Source: Gammaproteobacteria bacterium
GTDB taxonomy: Bacteria; Pseudomonadota; Gammaproteobacteria; Xanthomonadales; Wenzhouxiangellaceae
Direction: 5' to 3'
Assembly: GCA_018819105.1 (NCBI GenBank)
Contig: JAHJQV010000019.1
Span: 1 to 61,653, forward strand
Length of the DNA: 61,653 nt
Shown: positions 26,032 to 33,940 of the stretch, piece by piece
How the letters are laid out: every line of letters begins with the position of its first letter
How positions within the stretch are numbered: the first letter of the stretch is position 1
The notes under the pieces: model-generated
Told to the model about the DNA's origin: nothing
The model's database searches: none
Seen by the model: only the letters and a program-made list of their open reading frames with translations
Position numbers and translations under genes: made by a program

Positions 26032-26354
26032 CCTGCAACCACGCCTGGCGCTCCTGAGCGTTGTGTGTGCATGTGCCAGCAGTGGCAGCCAAACCCTGAC
26101 GTCATTGCGGGATCGCCTCAGGCGATATCCGGAATCCATAAACACCGTCGAGGCATCTGACTGCCATGCTGCACCAGACAGGCTGAACTATGGATTCCGG
26201 CTCTACGCTGCGCTGCGGCCGGAATGACGGCGTTGTTTAGAAAGTGTGCCAGCAGTGGCCGCAAACCCTGCCGTCTTTGCAAAATCAGCAGTGATCTCCG
26301 CAATCCATCATCAGCCATGTTCAGCCCATAACTTTCCACGGCACTACGCACATG
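26032..26354. repeat. Intergenic region with two copies of a dispersed palindromic repeat
   Basis: Two units of the GGATTCCGG...CCGGAATGACG family lie here: about 26102-26142 (inverted, with the ATATCGCCT arm) and about 26190-26229 (with the CTACGCTGCGCTGCGG arm). The same family occurs at both ends of the duplication at 32991-33552. No gene is visible in this 323-bp gap between the convergent hslR and TonB-like genes. Confidence 0.7.
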
Positions 26355-27179
26355 CTAATTGTCCTCCGTGGCAGGCGTCGCGGACCCGGGGTCGGCATTC
26401 GCACCAGCACGCACGCTATCTACGTTGCCCGGATGATAGCGTGACAGCGCATTGCGGTTGCTGCGACCGGAACCGGTTTTTTTGCCACACACGCTGCTCA
26501 TCATCACGGTGGTCTGAAAACTGCTGTTGGGCATCAGCGTTTGGCTGCGGCCACACACCACCGTGCCATCCGGCAGCACGGTCTCACCGCGGATCTGGCC
26601 ATTGGCTTCCTGCCACTGCTCGCTGCCGCCCGGGCCGGTGTAGTTGAGTGGTTCCAGGTATTCCGGTGCGGCGGTGGCCTTGCCGGGCAGGGCGTCGCGG
26701 GTCCAGTTGGACGGCAGGCTGTTGCTATCTGGCTGTCCAATGCGCTTTTGCGGACCTGTGCTGGCGGCCTCGATGAGCTGCTGACGCAGCTGTTGTACCG
26801 ACAGTGCCGGTGCCGGGCTGGCTGCCGGGTTGCTTGTGTCAGTCGCCGGGTTCATTGCTGAATTGGCCGGCGCTTGTCCCGCTACCCTGGCGCTTTCGCG
26901 ACTGGCTGAATCTGTGCTTGTGGTGCCGGGGTCCGCTTGCCTGTTGCTTTTGCGCACGATCTCGGCTGGAGCAGGTTCCGGTAGCGCAGCAGGCGCAGGC
27001 TGGCGCAGCTCAATGCGCAGCGGATTGGGCGTCAGGTCCGCTATAGGATCATGCCATGTGCGCTCATGCAGCACCACCACAATGCCCACATGCGCCAGCA
27101 GCGAGAACAGCACCGCCTGCGCCAGCCGCGGGCGCGGCACGCTGGTATCTGGCTGGATGGTGCTGCTGATGGCGGTCAT
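26355..27179 (-). CDS. Putative inner-membrane protein, TonB-like layout
   Basis: A protein of about 274 residues with no recognised family. From ATG 27179, a short N-terminal cytoplasmic part precedes one hydrophobic segment (LAQAVLFSLLAHVGIVVVL). A Pro/Ala-rich periplasmic region follows (PAPAALPEPAPAE), then a small C-terminal domain with two cysteines (VVCGRSQT and SSVCGKKT). The N-terminal helix plus proline-rich arm resembles TonB-family energy transducers, but the conserved TonB C-terminal domain is not evident. The frame is open 45 bases further upstream. It is divergent from icd and convergent with hslR. Confidence 0.65.
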   Translation of the reverse strand: MTAISSTIQPDTSVPRPRLAQAVLFSLLAHVGIVVVLHERTWHDPIADLTPNPLRIELRQPAPAALPEPAPAEIVRKSNRQADPGTTSTDSASRESARVAGQAPANSAMNPATDTSNPAASPAPALSVQQLRQQLIEAASTGPQKRIGQPDSNSLPSNWTRDALPGKATAAPEYLEPLNYTGPGGSEQWQEANGQIRGETVLPDGTVVCGRSQTLMPNSSFQTTVMMSSVCGKKTGSGRSNRNALSRYHPGNVDSVRAGANADPGSATPATEDN

Positions 27180-27336
27180 ATTCAGTACAGAGCAGATCGG
27201 TGTTGTGGCATTGTAAGCAAACAATCGTTAGCAATACCTTCATGCCGATCGAAGCAGGCTGCAAAGCGGCGCGCCATGGCTTGCTGCTGCTACAATAACG
27301 GGCTGTAAACAGCAACCATTCGAAGGAGCGCACGCC

Positions 27337-28590
27337 ATGAGTTATCAGCACGTCACCATCCCGGAGCAGGGCGACAAGATTCGTATCGTCGACGGCAAGC
27401 TTAAGGTCAGCGACCAGCCCATTCTCGGCTATATCGAGGGTGATGGCATTGGCCCGGACATCACCACGGCCTGTCTGCGGGTGTGGGATGCTGCGGTGGC
27501 CAAGGTGTATGGCGACAAACGCAAGGTGCACTGGGCCGAGTTGTACCTGGGCGAAAAGGCAGCCGGAATCTATGCCGGCAACTATTTCCCCGATGAAACC
27601 ATGGATGCGATCAAGGATCTGGTGGTGGCGATCAAGGGTCCGCTGACCACACCGATTGGCGGTGGATTTCGCTCACTCAACGTTTCGCTGCGGCAGACGC
27701 TGGATCTGTTCGCCTGCGTGCGTCCGGTGAAATACTATGCTGGCGTGCCATCGCCGATGAAAAAGCCCGAAGAGATCGATGCCGTGATCTTCCGCGAAAA
27801 CACCGAGGACGTCTATGCCGGACTGGAATACCAGACCGGCACGCCGGAAAACCTGAAACTGGCAAAATTCCTGCGCGAGGAGCTGCATGCCGAATTTTTC
27901 GAGGGTGCCGGTCTCGGCGTCAAGCCGATCTCCGAATTCGGCAGCAAGCGACTGGTGCGCAAGGCGATTGAATACGCCATCGAAAAACAGCTGGGCAGCG
28001 TCACGCTGGTGCATAAAGGCAACATCATGAAGTACACCGAAGGTGCTTTTCGTGCCTGGGGCTATGAAGTGGCGGCGCAGGAATTCGGCGATGTCACCAT
28101 CACCGAAGACGAGGTCTGGGAAAAGCACGACGGCAAGCCGCCGCAGGGCCGCATCGTGATCAAGGATCGCATTGCCGACATCATGTTCCAGCTGATGCAG
28201 CTGCGCCCGGCCGAGTTTGACGTGCTGGCGACCATGAACCTCAACGGCGATTACCTTTCCGATTCGCTGGCGGCCAGTGTCGGCGGCATCGGCATCGCTC
28301 CCGGTGCCAACATGTCGGACGAAGTGGCGGTGTTCGAGGCCACCCACGGTACCGCGCCGAAATACGCCAACCAGAACAAGGTCAACCCCAGTTCCCTGCT
28401 GTTTTCCGGCGTCATGATGTTTGATCACATCGGCTGGTTCGAAGTCGGCAAGGCGATCGAAAAAGCCTTTGAGTCGGTGGTTGGCAACAAGGTCGTGACC
28501 TATGACTTTGCCCGCCAGATCGACGGTGCCACCGAAGTCTCGACCTCCGGGTTTGCAGATCACCTGATCGAAGCCATCAACCGCCAGTGA
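27337..28590 (+). CDS. icd: NADP-dependent isocitrate dehydrogenase
   Basis: A TCA-cycle enzyme converting isocitrate to 2-oxoglutarate with NADP. It is 417 residues, essentially the E. coli length (416), and matches that type throughout: YIEGDGIGPDI at the N-terminus, the substrate-site loop RSLNVSLRQ that contains the regulatory serine phosphorylated by AceK in E. coli, FRENTEDVYAG, and LNGDYLSDSLAASVGGIGIAPG. GAAGGAG lies a few bases before the ATG. The last bases overlap the GTG start of the DUF455 gene, so the two are co-translated. Confidence 0.97.
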   Translation: MSYQHVTIPEQGDKIRIVDGKLKVSDQPILGYIEGDGIGPDITTACLRVWDAAVAKVYGDKRKVHWAELYLGEKAAGIYAGNYFPDETMDAIKDLVVAIKGPLTTPIGGGFRSLNVSLRQTLDLFACVRPVKYYAGVPSPMKKPEEIDAVIFRENTEDVYAGLEYQTGTPENLKLAKFLREELHAEFFEGAGLGVKPISEFGSKRLVRKAIEYAIEKQLGSVTLVHKGNIMKYTEGAFRAWGYEVAAQEFGDVTITEDEVWEKHDGKPPQGRIVIKDRIADIMFQLMQLRPAEFDVLATMNLNGDYLSDSLAASVGGIGIAPGANMSDEVAVFEATHGTAPKYANQNKVNPSSLLFSGVMMFDHIGWFEVGKAIEKAFESVVGNKVVTYDFARQIDGATEVSTSGFADHLIEAINRQ

Positions 28591-29450
28591 GCATCGCCGC
28601 CGCTGGTGGACTGCTGACCCGGCAGCAGTCTGCCAGGCAACTGCAGGCGGCGCTGCGCTCGGCCTGGTCGGAAACCATGCCCGCCGCCAAACTGCAGGCG
28701 GTGCATGGGCTATGGCAGCAGCTGGATCATGCGGCCCTGCCGGCGCTGGCTGAGTTGCCGGCACCAGCATTGGGTCTGCAGCCGGGGCGACCGTCACAAC
28801 CGCAACTGGTGCATCCGGCCAGCGTGCCGCGTCGTCGGCTTGGCAGCGTGGCGGGGCGGGTGGCGCTGCTGCATGCCATTGCTCACATAGAATTCAATGC
28901 CATCAATCTGGCGCTGGATGCCTGTCTGCGTTTTGCCGGCATGCCAGCTGCGTTTTATCTGGACTGGCTCAGCGTGGCTGCTGACGAGGCGCGGCATTTC
29001 CGCCTGCTACAGCAGCGCTTGCAGGATCTGGGTGCCGGGTATGGCGACCTGCCGGCCCACGATGGACTGTGGCAGATGGCGATCAAAACCGCCGACGATG
29101 TGCTGGCACGCATGGCGCTGGTGCCACGCGTGCTGGAAGCGCGCGGGCTGGATGTTACCCCGGGCATGATCGACAGGTTGCGCGCGGTCGGTGACGACGA
29201 CAGCGTTGCCGTGTTGCAGGTCATTCTGGAAGAGGAAGTGCGGCATGTGGAAATCGGCACGCGCTGGTTTCGCCACTGCTGCGCGCGCCGTGGACTGGAG
29301 CCGGATACCACCTTCATCGAACTGCTGGATCGGCTGCATCCGGATGGCATCAAACCACCCATCAATGATGCCGCCCGCCGGCGTGCCGAGTTCAGCGCCA
29401 GCGAACTCCACATGCTGCACGCGCGCATCGCCCGCCAGGCCACTGGATAA
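28587..29450 (+). CDS. DUF455-family ferritin-like protein
   Basis: A 287-residue protein with the helical, ferritin-like pattern of DUF455. Metal-ligand-like motifs are visible in sequence order: AHIEFNAINLALD, AADEARHFRLL and EEEVRHVEIGTRWF, i.e. E-x2-H-type pairs that suggest a di-iron site. Family function is not established; some members sit near tRNA-modifying hydroxylase (MiaE-like) families. It starts at GTG 28587 inside the icd stop, which implies coupled translation. The alkyltransferase-like gene follows 13 bp later. Confidence 0.85.
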   Translation: MSIAAAGGLLTRQQSARQLQAALRSAWSETMPAAKLQAVHGLWQQLDHAALPALAELPAPALGLQPGRPSQPQLVHPASVPRRRLGSVAGRVALLHAIAHIEFNAINLALDACLRFAGMPAAFYLDWLSVAADEARHFRLLQQRLQDLGAGYGDLPAHDGLWQMAIKTADDVLARMALVPRVLEARGLDVTPGMIDRLRAVGDDDSVAVLQVILEEEVRHVEIGTRWFRHCCARRGLEPDTTFIELLDRLHPDGIKPPINDAARRRAEFSASELHMLHARIARQATG

Positions 29451-29463
29451 GCCTTGCATAGCG

Positions 29464-29832
29464 ATGCAGCAACACACCGATGCATTGATCCTGCAGGTGG
29501 TCGCGGCCGTTCCTGCCGGGCGGGTTGCCAGTTATGGGCAGATTGCCCGGCTGGCCGGACTCGGCCGTGCCGCCCGCCGTGTTGCTGCCGCACTGCGCCG
29601 CGCCAACTCGCAGCCACCGCCGCCATGGCACCGTGTGCTGCGCAGCGATGGCAGGTTGGGGCTGCCGGTTGGCAGTGCCGGTTGGCACGAGCAGATCCAG
29701 CGCCTGCGCAGCGAAGGGGTTGCGGTGATTGACGGTCGCGTCGATCTGCGCCAGTACCTGTGGAGCGGGGGCGATGGAGACCAGTCCGATCGCGATGACC
29801 TGGACAGCCTGCTTTGGCGGCTTCAGGAGTGA
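29464..29832 (+). CDS. Alkyltransferase-like protein (ATL)
   Basis: A 122-residue homologue of the DNA-binding domain of O6-alkylguanine-DNA alkyltransferase. The active-site PCHRV of true MGMTs is replaced by PWHRV (residues about 54-58), the hallmark of ATL proteins. These bind O6-alkylguanine without repairing it and hand the lesion to nucleotide excision repair. The helix-turn-helix region GRVASYGQIARLAGLGRAAR is intact. ATG 29464 was chosen because the upstream part of the frame runs inside the DUF455 gene. It ends an icd-DUF455-ATL transcription unit. Confidence 0.92.
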   Translation: MQQHTDALILQVVAAVPAGRVASYGQIARLAGLGRAARRVAAALRRANSQPPPPWHRVLRSDGRLGLPVGSAGWHEQIQRLRSEGVAVIDGRVDLRQYLWSGGDGDQSDRDDLDSLLWRLQE

Positions 29833-30191
29833 GTGGGTGGCTGCTGTGGATTTGTGCAGCCATGCTGTTCCTGATCCGGGTATTCAGGTAAGAAGACTCA
29901 CGGTAGTGACTGGAGCAGTGGTCATAATGCGTGCCCGTGTAGCTTGGAAGTTCAATTGTATCGCTGCGCGATGATGCGACTGTCTGGACCCTGGCCTGCG
30001 CCGGGGTGAAGGCTTCGTTCAAATCATCAGCAGTGTCCGCCAGACCGGCGCAGGTCGGGGTGACGATTTCCTCCAGGTAACCATCAACGCTCGTCATACC
30101 GGCGCAGGTAGGAGTGACGGCCTTGCTCTAGGGATCAGCAACGCCCGTCAGCGCAGGCGGGTCTGACGGCTCACACCGTCAGGCACGTTGG
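29833..30191. repeat. Intergenic region with repeated ACCGGCGCAGG units and a hairpin
   Basis: Direct copies of a short unit, GTCATACCGGCGCAGGT.GG-like, occur at about 30038-30066, 30090-30120 and (degenerate) 30142-30170, with an inverted relative near 29984-30005. CTGACGG (30163-30169) and CCGTCAG (30176-30182) form a hairpin just past the stop of the leftward DUF305 gene; no T tract follows. No gene is visible in these 359 bases. Confidence 0.65.
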
Positions 30192-32741
30192 CTATCGCAA
30201 ACCCTGTCCAAGCCGCAGCAATGACTCGGCCAGGCCGTCCAGCTGACGGCGTGCCTGGGCGTCTGCGGTGCGGGCCTGCTGTGTCAGCATCGCGGCCTGG
30301 TCTCGCAGTTCTGCGACCACGACGGTGGTGTCCATGCCGGTCTTCATGGCCGCCTCGGTCTGCTCCAGCGTCGCAGTGATGGCAGCGATGTCCTGCGCCG
30401 GCAGCGCTTTACTGCGTTGCAACTGGTCCAGCCGCGCGCGGGCAATCACCGGCTGGTTCTGCCAGCGCACCGGGAACTGTTGCTGGGGATTGAACACATC
30501 GCCGCCGATGGTGGCGCTGGCGGCGTGCAGTTCGGCCTCGCTGAGGTGTTCACTGGGCAGCAGGCTGAACACGTCCAGGCCGCGCGCGATCTCGGTGCCG
30601 TAAACGTGGCCGTCGTACCAGTACACCGACCAGTAACCGCCCATGACCATGTCCTCGGCATCGACCGGGCCACGATCAAAATAGGCGATCTCCGCCGGAT
30701 TGCGCGAATCGGTGAAATCCATCACCGACACGCCGCCCTGATACCAGGCCTGCACGAACAGGTCGCGGCCGGGTACCGGCACGATGGAGCCGTTGTGCGC
30801 GACACAGTTTTCCTGTTCGCTCTGCGGTGCCGGCATTTTGTAGTAGCCGCCAAACTGCAGTTGGCCATCGACAATGTCGAAGATGGCGTTGGCACCCCAG
30901 GTCAGCGGATCCGAGGCCAGGCAGCGTGGTCGCCCGCCACCGCCCCATTCGTCGGTGAACAGCACCTTGCTGCCATCGTTGTTGAAGGTGGCCGAATGCC
31001 AGTAGGCAAAGTTCGGATCAGACACTTCATGCAGTCGCTTTGGCTGCAGCGGATTGGATATGTCGAACAGAATGCCGTTGCCGGAGCAGGCACCCGCGGC
31101 CAGATTCAGGCTGGGAAACACGGTGATGTCGTGGCAGTGGTTGGTCTGGTTGGTTTCCTGGGTGTCGTCGCCATGATCGCCGCCCTGCCAGAGTCCGGCG
31201 ATGACGCCGGATTCGGCATCGGCAAACACGGTCGGTGAGTCGACAATGCGGGCATCCTGCGGTCGCTGTACCGGAATTTCGATGACATCGATGCGAAACA
31301 GCGCGGTGCGTTCATCACCGTAGCGGGTGTCGTCAAGACAGCCGGGCAGCTCTTCCTCGTCACGCACGCCGCGCAGGCCGGAGTTGTAGACGACGATGCG
31401 CTGGTCGTCGCTGCTCACCACCGAATGCGTATGCGAACCACGGCAGGTCTGCACCGAGCCCACCTGGCGGGGCAGGCGCAGATCGCTGATATCAAAAATG
31501 CGCAGACCAAGAAAGCGCTCTTCATCGACCGTGCCGACGGTGCCGGACAGCCCGCAATCGATGCGCGCGTTGGTCGATTCCACCGACATGATCAGTAGAT
31601 CACCGACGATGGAGACATCGCCCTGGCCGCCGGGGCAGACCACCGAGCTGATCAGCGCCGGTTGGCTGCGTGTGCTGATGTCATAGATGTTGAAGCCGTG
31701 ATAGCTGCCGGTAATCAGCATGTCGCCAGCAAAGGCCATGTCTGTGTTGGCAAAGCTCAGTGGCGGGCTGCGTCGATCTTCTTCATCGTCTTCGGCTGCT
31801 GCGCTGTCCTCTTCGCCATCTTTTTCCGCATCGGTGTCAGCGGCGGCATCCGCTGCCGCCTCGGCCTGTTCGGGCGCGTCACGCGGATCATCGGTGGTGG
31901 CGTCGCCGTTGTTATCGCGGTGGGCATCGGCCGGGTCGTCCTGCAGTCGCTGCAGCGGCAGCCCGGCCGGGTTGTCGGGATCAAAAAAGCCTGGCGGTTT
32001 CGGCAGCGCCACCAGCAGTGCCATGTTGTGCGCGGCCTGTCCGGCGTCGTGCAGACCCGCAGCCAGACCCACGCGTGGATCCGGTGAGTAGCCGGCCAGC
32101 ATCTCGGTCATACGCTCGATTTCGGCACTCTGGTCGCTGGTGATGTCGGTGGTGAATTCAAACAGTACCGGCTCGTAGGCCGCACCCTGGACTTCCAATA
32201 GCTCCTCGACCATGGTCAGGGCACCCTTGTGATGCTCGATCATCAGGCTGAGAAACAGCTGGTCAAAGTCCTCGCCCTTGCTGTCGGCCAGAGTGGCCAT
32301 GTCTTCCGGGCTGGCCATGCCGGCCATCTTGTGGCTGGTGTGCATGGCCTCGTGCGCGGTAGGATCCGGTACCTGTTCACCGCGCTCGGCCAGCCAGGTC
32401 TGCATGAACTCGATCTCGTCGGCCTGGGATTTTTCGATGCGCTCAGCCACATCCAGCAACTCATTGCGGCTGGTGCGTTCGGCGACCAGCCGCGACATCA
32501 CCAGCGCCTGATGATGGTGCGGGATCATGTCCTGCATAAAGCGCACATCGGCTCCGGTGTAGCGCACTGCAGCAAGCTGCGTTGCCTGCTCGGCAGTGAG
32601 CGCCTGGCCCGGTTCGCCTGGTGCGCCCGGGTTGATGATCGGAGCCTGGGCGGAGACAAGCCCGGCGCAGCCGATTAGAACGATGAACAGCGCCAGTGCG
32701 GGCAGATTGCTGGGACGAAGCGTATTGCGGTTGATGAACAT
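30192..32741 (-). CDS. Exported DUF305 plus LVIVD beta-propeller fusion protein
   Basis: An 849-residue secreted protein joining two unrelated modules. After a signal peptide (LPALALFIVLIGCAGLVSA), an N-terminal DUF305 region has the histidine motifs MIPHHHQALVMS and LMIEHHKGALTMVEELL, typical of a family linked to metal binding. A strongly acidic Asp/Glu/Ala linker follows. Next comes a region of about 400 residues with LVIVD-like repeats (for example NIYDISTRSQPALISS and LRIFDISDLRLPRQVGSV), predicted to fold as a beta-propeller. A short helical tail ends the protein. ATG 32741 gives the signal peptide; the frame is open to 32831. A copper or other metal role is inference only. Confidence 0.82.
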   Translation of the reverse strand: MFINRNTLRPSNLPALALFIVLIGCAGLVSAQAPIINPGAPGEPGQALTAEQATQLAAVRYTGADVRFMQDMIPHHHQALVMSRLVAERTSRNELLDVAERIEKSQADEIEFMQTWLAERGEQVPDPTAHEAMHTSHKMAGMASPEDMATLADSKGEDFDQLFLSLMIEHHKGALTMVEELLEVQGAAYEPVLFEFTTDITSDQSAEIERMTEMLAGYSPDPRVGLAAGLHDAGQAAHNMALLVALPKPPGFFDPDNPAGLPLQRLQDDPADAHRDNNGDATTDDPRDAPEQAEAAADAAADTDAEKDGEEDSAAAEDDEEDRRSPPLSFANTDMAFAGDMLITGSYHGFNIYDISTRSQPALISSVVCPGGQGDVSIVGDLLIMSVESTNARIDCGLSGTVGTVDEERFLGLRIFDISDLRLPRQVGSVQTCRGSHTHSVVSSDDQRIVVYNSGLRGVRDEEELPGCLDDTRYGDERTALFRIDVIEIPVQRPQDARIVDSPTVFADAESGVIAGLWQGGDHGDDTQETNQTNHCHDITVFPSLNLAAGACSGNGILFDISNPLQPKRLHEVSDPNFAYWHSATFNNDGSKVLFTDEWGGGGRPRCLASDPLTWGANAIFDIVDGQLQFGGYYKMPAPQSEQENCVAHNGSIVPVPGRDLFVQAWYQGGVSVMDFTDSRNPAEIAYFDRGPVDAEDMVMGGYWSVYWYDGHVYGTEIARGLDVFSLLPSEHLSEAELHAASATIGGDVFNPQQQFPVRWQNQPVIARARLDQLQRSKALPAQDIAAITATLEQTEAAMKTGMDTTVVVAELRDQAAMLTQQARTADAQARRQLDGLAESLLRLGQGLR

Positions 32742-33015
32742 GCGGATTCCTGGTCTGGTGACAACAAAGCCTGCTCGCGGCCAGGGCGGGACGAGGCGTA
32801 GTAAGCAACTCGATAATCTAGCACAATCCATACCCCTGTGGCGCGACCTGGCAGCCTGCTTATCCTGTGGATTTGCGCTCTGTCTTTAATTTGTCCTGAT
32901 GTTGCTGGTGCTTCGGTGTGAGAACACGCTGTCTGCAGGAGTTCTCGCACGGGTGCCTGGAATCGAGACGGTGTCGTCGCTGTGGTTGATGGATTCCGGA
33001 TATCGCCTGTGGCGA

Positions 33016-33150
33016 TTCCGGAATGACGGCAGGGATTGGCGTGACAGTAGCTTGGAGTGTTTCCGGAATGACGGCAGGGTTTGGCGTGACAGTAGCTTGG
33101 AGTGTTTCCGGAATGATGGCAGGATTTGGGACATCAGCAACTTTGAGTGT
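33016..33150. repeat. 45-bp minisatellite, three units
   Basis: Units at 33016-33060, 33061-33105 and 33106-33150, each starting TTCCGGAATGA and ending GAGTGT. The first two differ at one or two positions; the third is more divergent in its second half. A partial fourth unit begins at 33151. Confidence 0.92.
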
Positions 33151-33343
33151 TTCCGAATCATGACGGCAGGGTATGGGGCTGCCGCTGGCCTTGTCCTTCA
33201 GGTGTTTTTGGAATGCAAAACAAAGCCGTCATTCCGGCCGCAGCGCAGCGGAGAGCCGGAAACCATCGTGCTGTCCGATTGATGTCTGAGCACAGCTGAG
33301 TTCGTCGGCGCTATTGGTGGATTCCGGATATCGCCTGTGGCGA

Positions 33344-33433
33344 TTCCGGAATGACGGCAGGGTTTGGCGTGACAGTAGCTTGGAGTGTTTCCGGAATGAT
33401 CGCAGGATTTGGGACATCAGCAACTTTGAGTGT
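33344..33433. repeat. 45-bp minisatellite, two units
   Basis: Units at 33344-33388 and 33389-33433 match the second and third units of the array at 33016. The array therefore has one fewer unit in this copy of the duplicated segment. Confidence 0.92.
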
Positions 33434-33771
33434 TTCCGAATCATGACGGCAGGGTATGGGGCTGCTGGTGGTCTTTGTCCTTCAGGTGTTTTTGGAATGC
33501 AAAACAAAGCCGTCATTCCGGCCGCAGCGCAGCGGAGAGCCGGAATCCATCGTTCCGGATGGTATGTGGTGCGTTCATTCCCATGCTCCGGCGTGGAAAC
33601 TTCAGGTTTAAGGGAGTCTGGGCTGTTGGGTCGCTGTGCGACATTGAATGGCGTGTACGGCGACTGCAACGTTGTCTGCGCCGACCGATGCTGAGGGTTG
33701 CTGATCGAGTCGATCAAGGTCAGAGACAGTGCGAGCCATATGCAGAGCGCGTGAAAGATGAGGGACTTCAG

Positions 33772-33794
33772 TAAAAAGCCCGATAAATCAGGCT
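33772..33794 (-). terminator. Rho-independent terminator downstream of the patatin gene
   Basis: Read on the minus strand, AGCCTGAT / ATCGGGCT forms an 8-bp stem with one G-T pair, followed by TTTTTA. It lies about 150 bases past the patatin stop at 33941. Confidence 0.6.
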
Positions 33795-33940
33795 GTCTTC
33801 CACACCGAGTGCAGCGCGCGGAGGGATCTCGTCTGACAAAACTTTGCAATGTCGGTAGAGTGCCATCGGATCTGCTGGCAAAACCTGAGTCCTATAGCGA
33901 CAGACCAACGCATCGCAATAACAGGCCATGCGGACGGGGA

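Larger units (their letters stand above)
32742..33940. repeat. Long gene-free region dominated by a segmental duplication
   Basis: About 1.2 kb between the DUF305 gene and the patatin gene. It holds two copies of one segment, 32991-33268 and 33319-33552, which begin with GGATTCCGGATATCGCC and end with GCGGAGAGCCGGA. Each contains 45-bp tandem units (three and two copies), which accounts for their length difference. Each copy is bounded by units of the dispersed GGATTCCGG palindrome family. Some frames stay open across the repeats because 45 is a multiple of three, but they show no coding character. 33556-33770 shows nothing I can name. Confidence 0.85.

Noticed and set aside
33016..33433. Possible CRISPR array
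   Set aside because: The 45-bp units are contiguous with no unique spacers and no cas genes are present, so this is a minisatellite.
33229..33849. 206-codon minus-strand frame across the duplicated segment
   Set aside because: Its C-terminal half is the 45-bp minisatellite and palindromic repeats, and a terminator hairpin lies inside its N-terminal part. No family resemblance.
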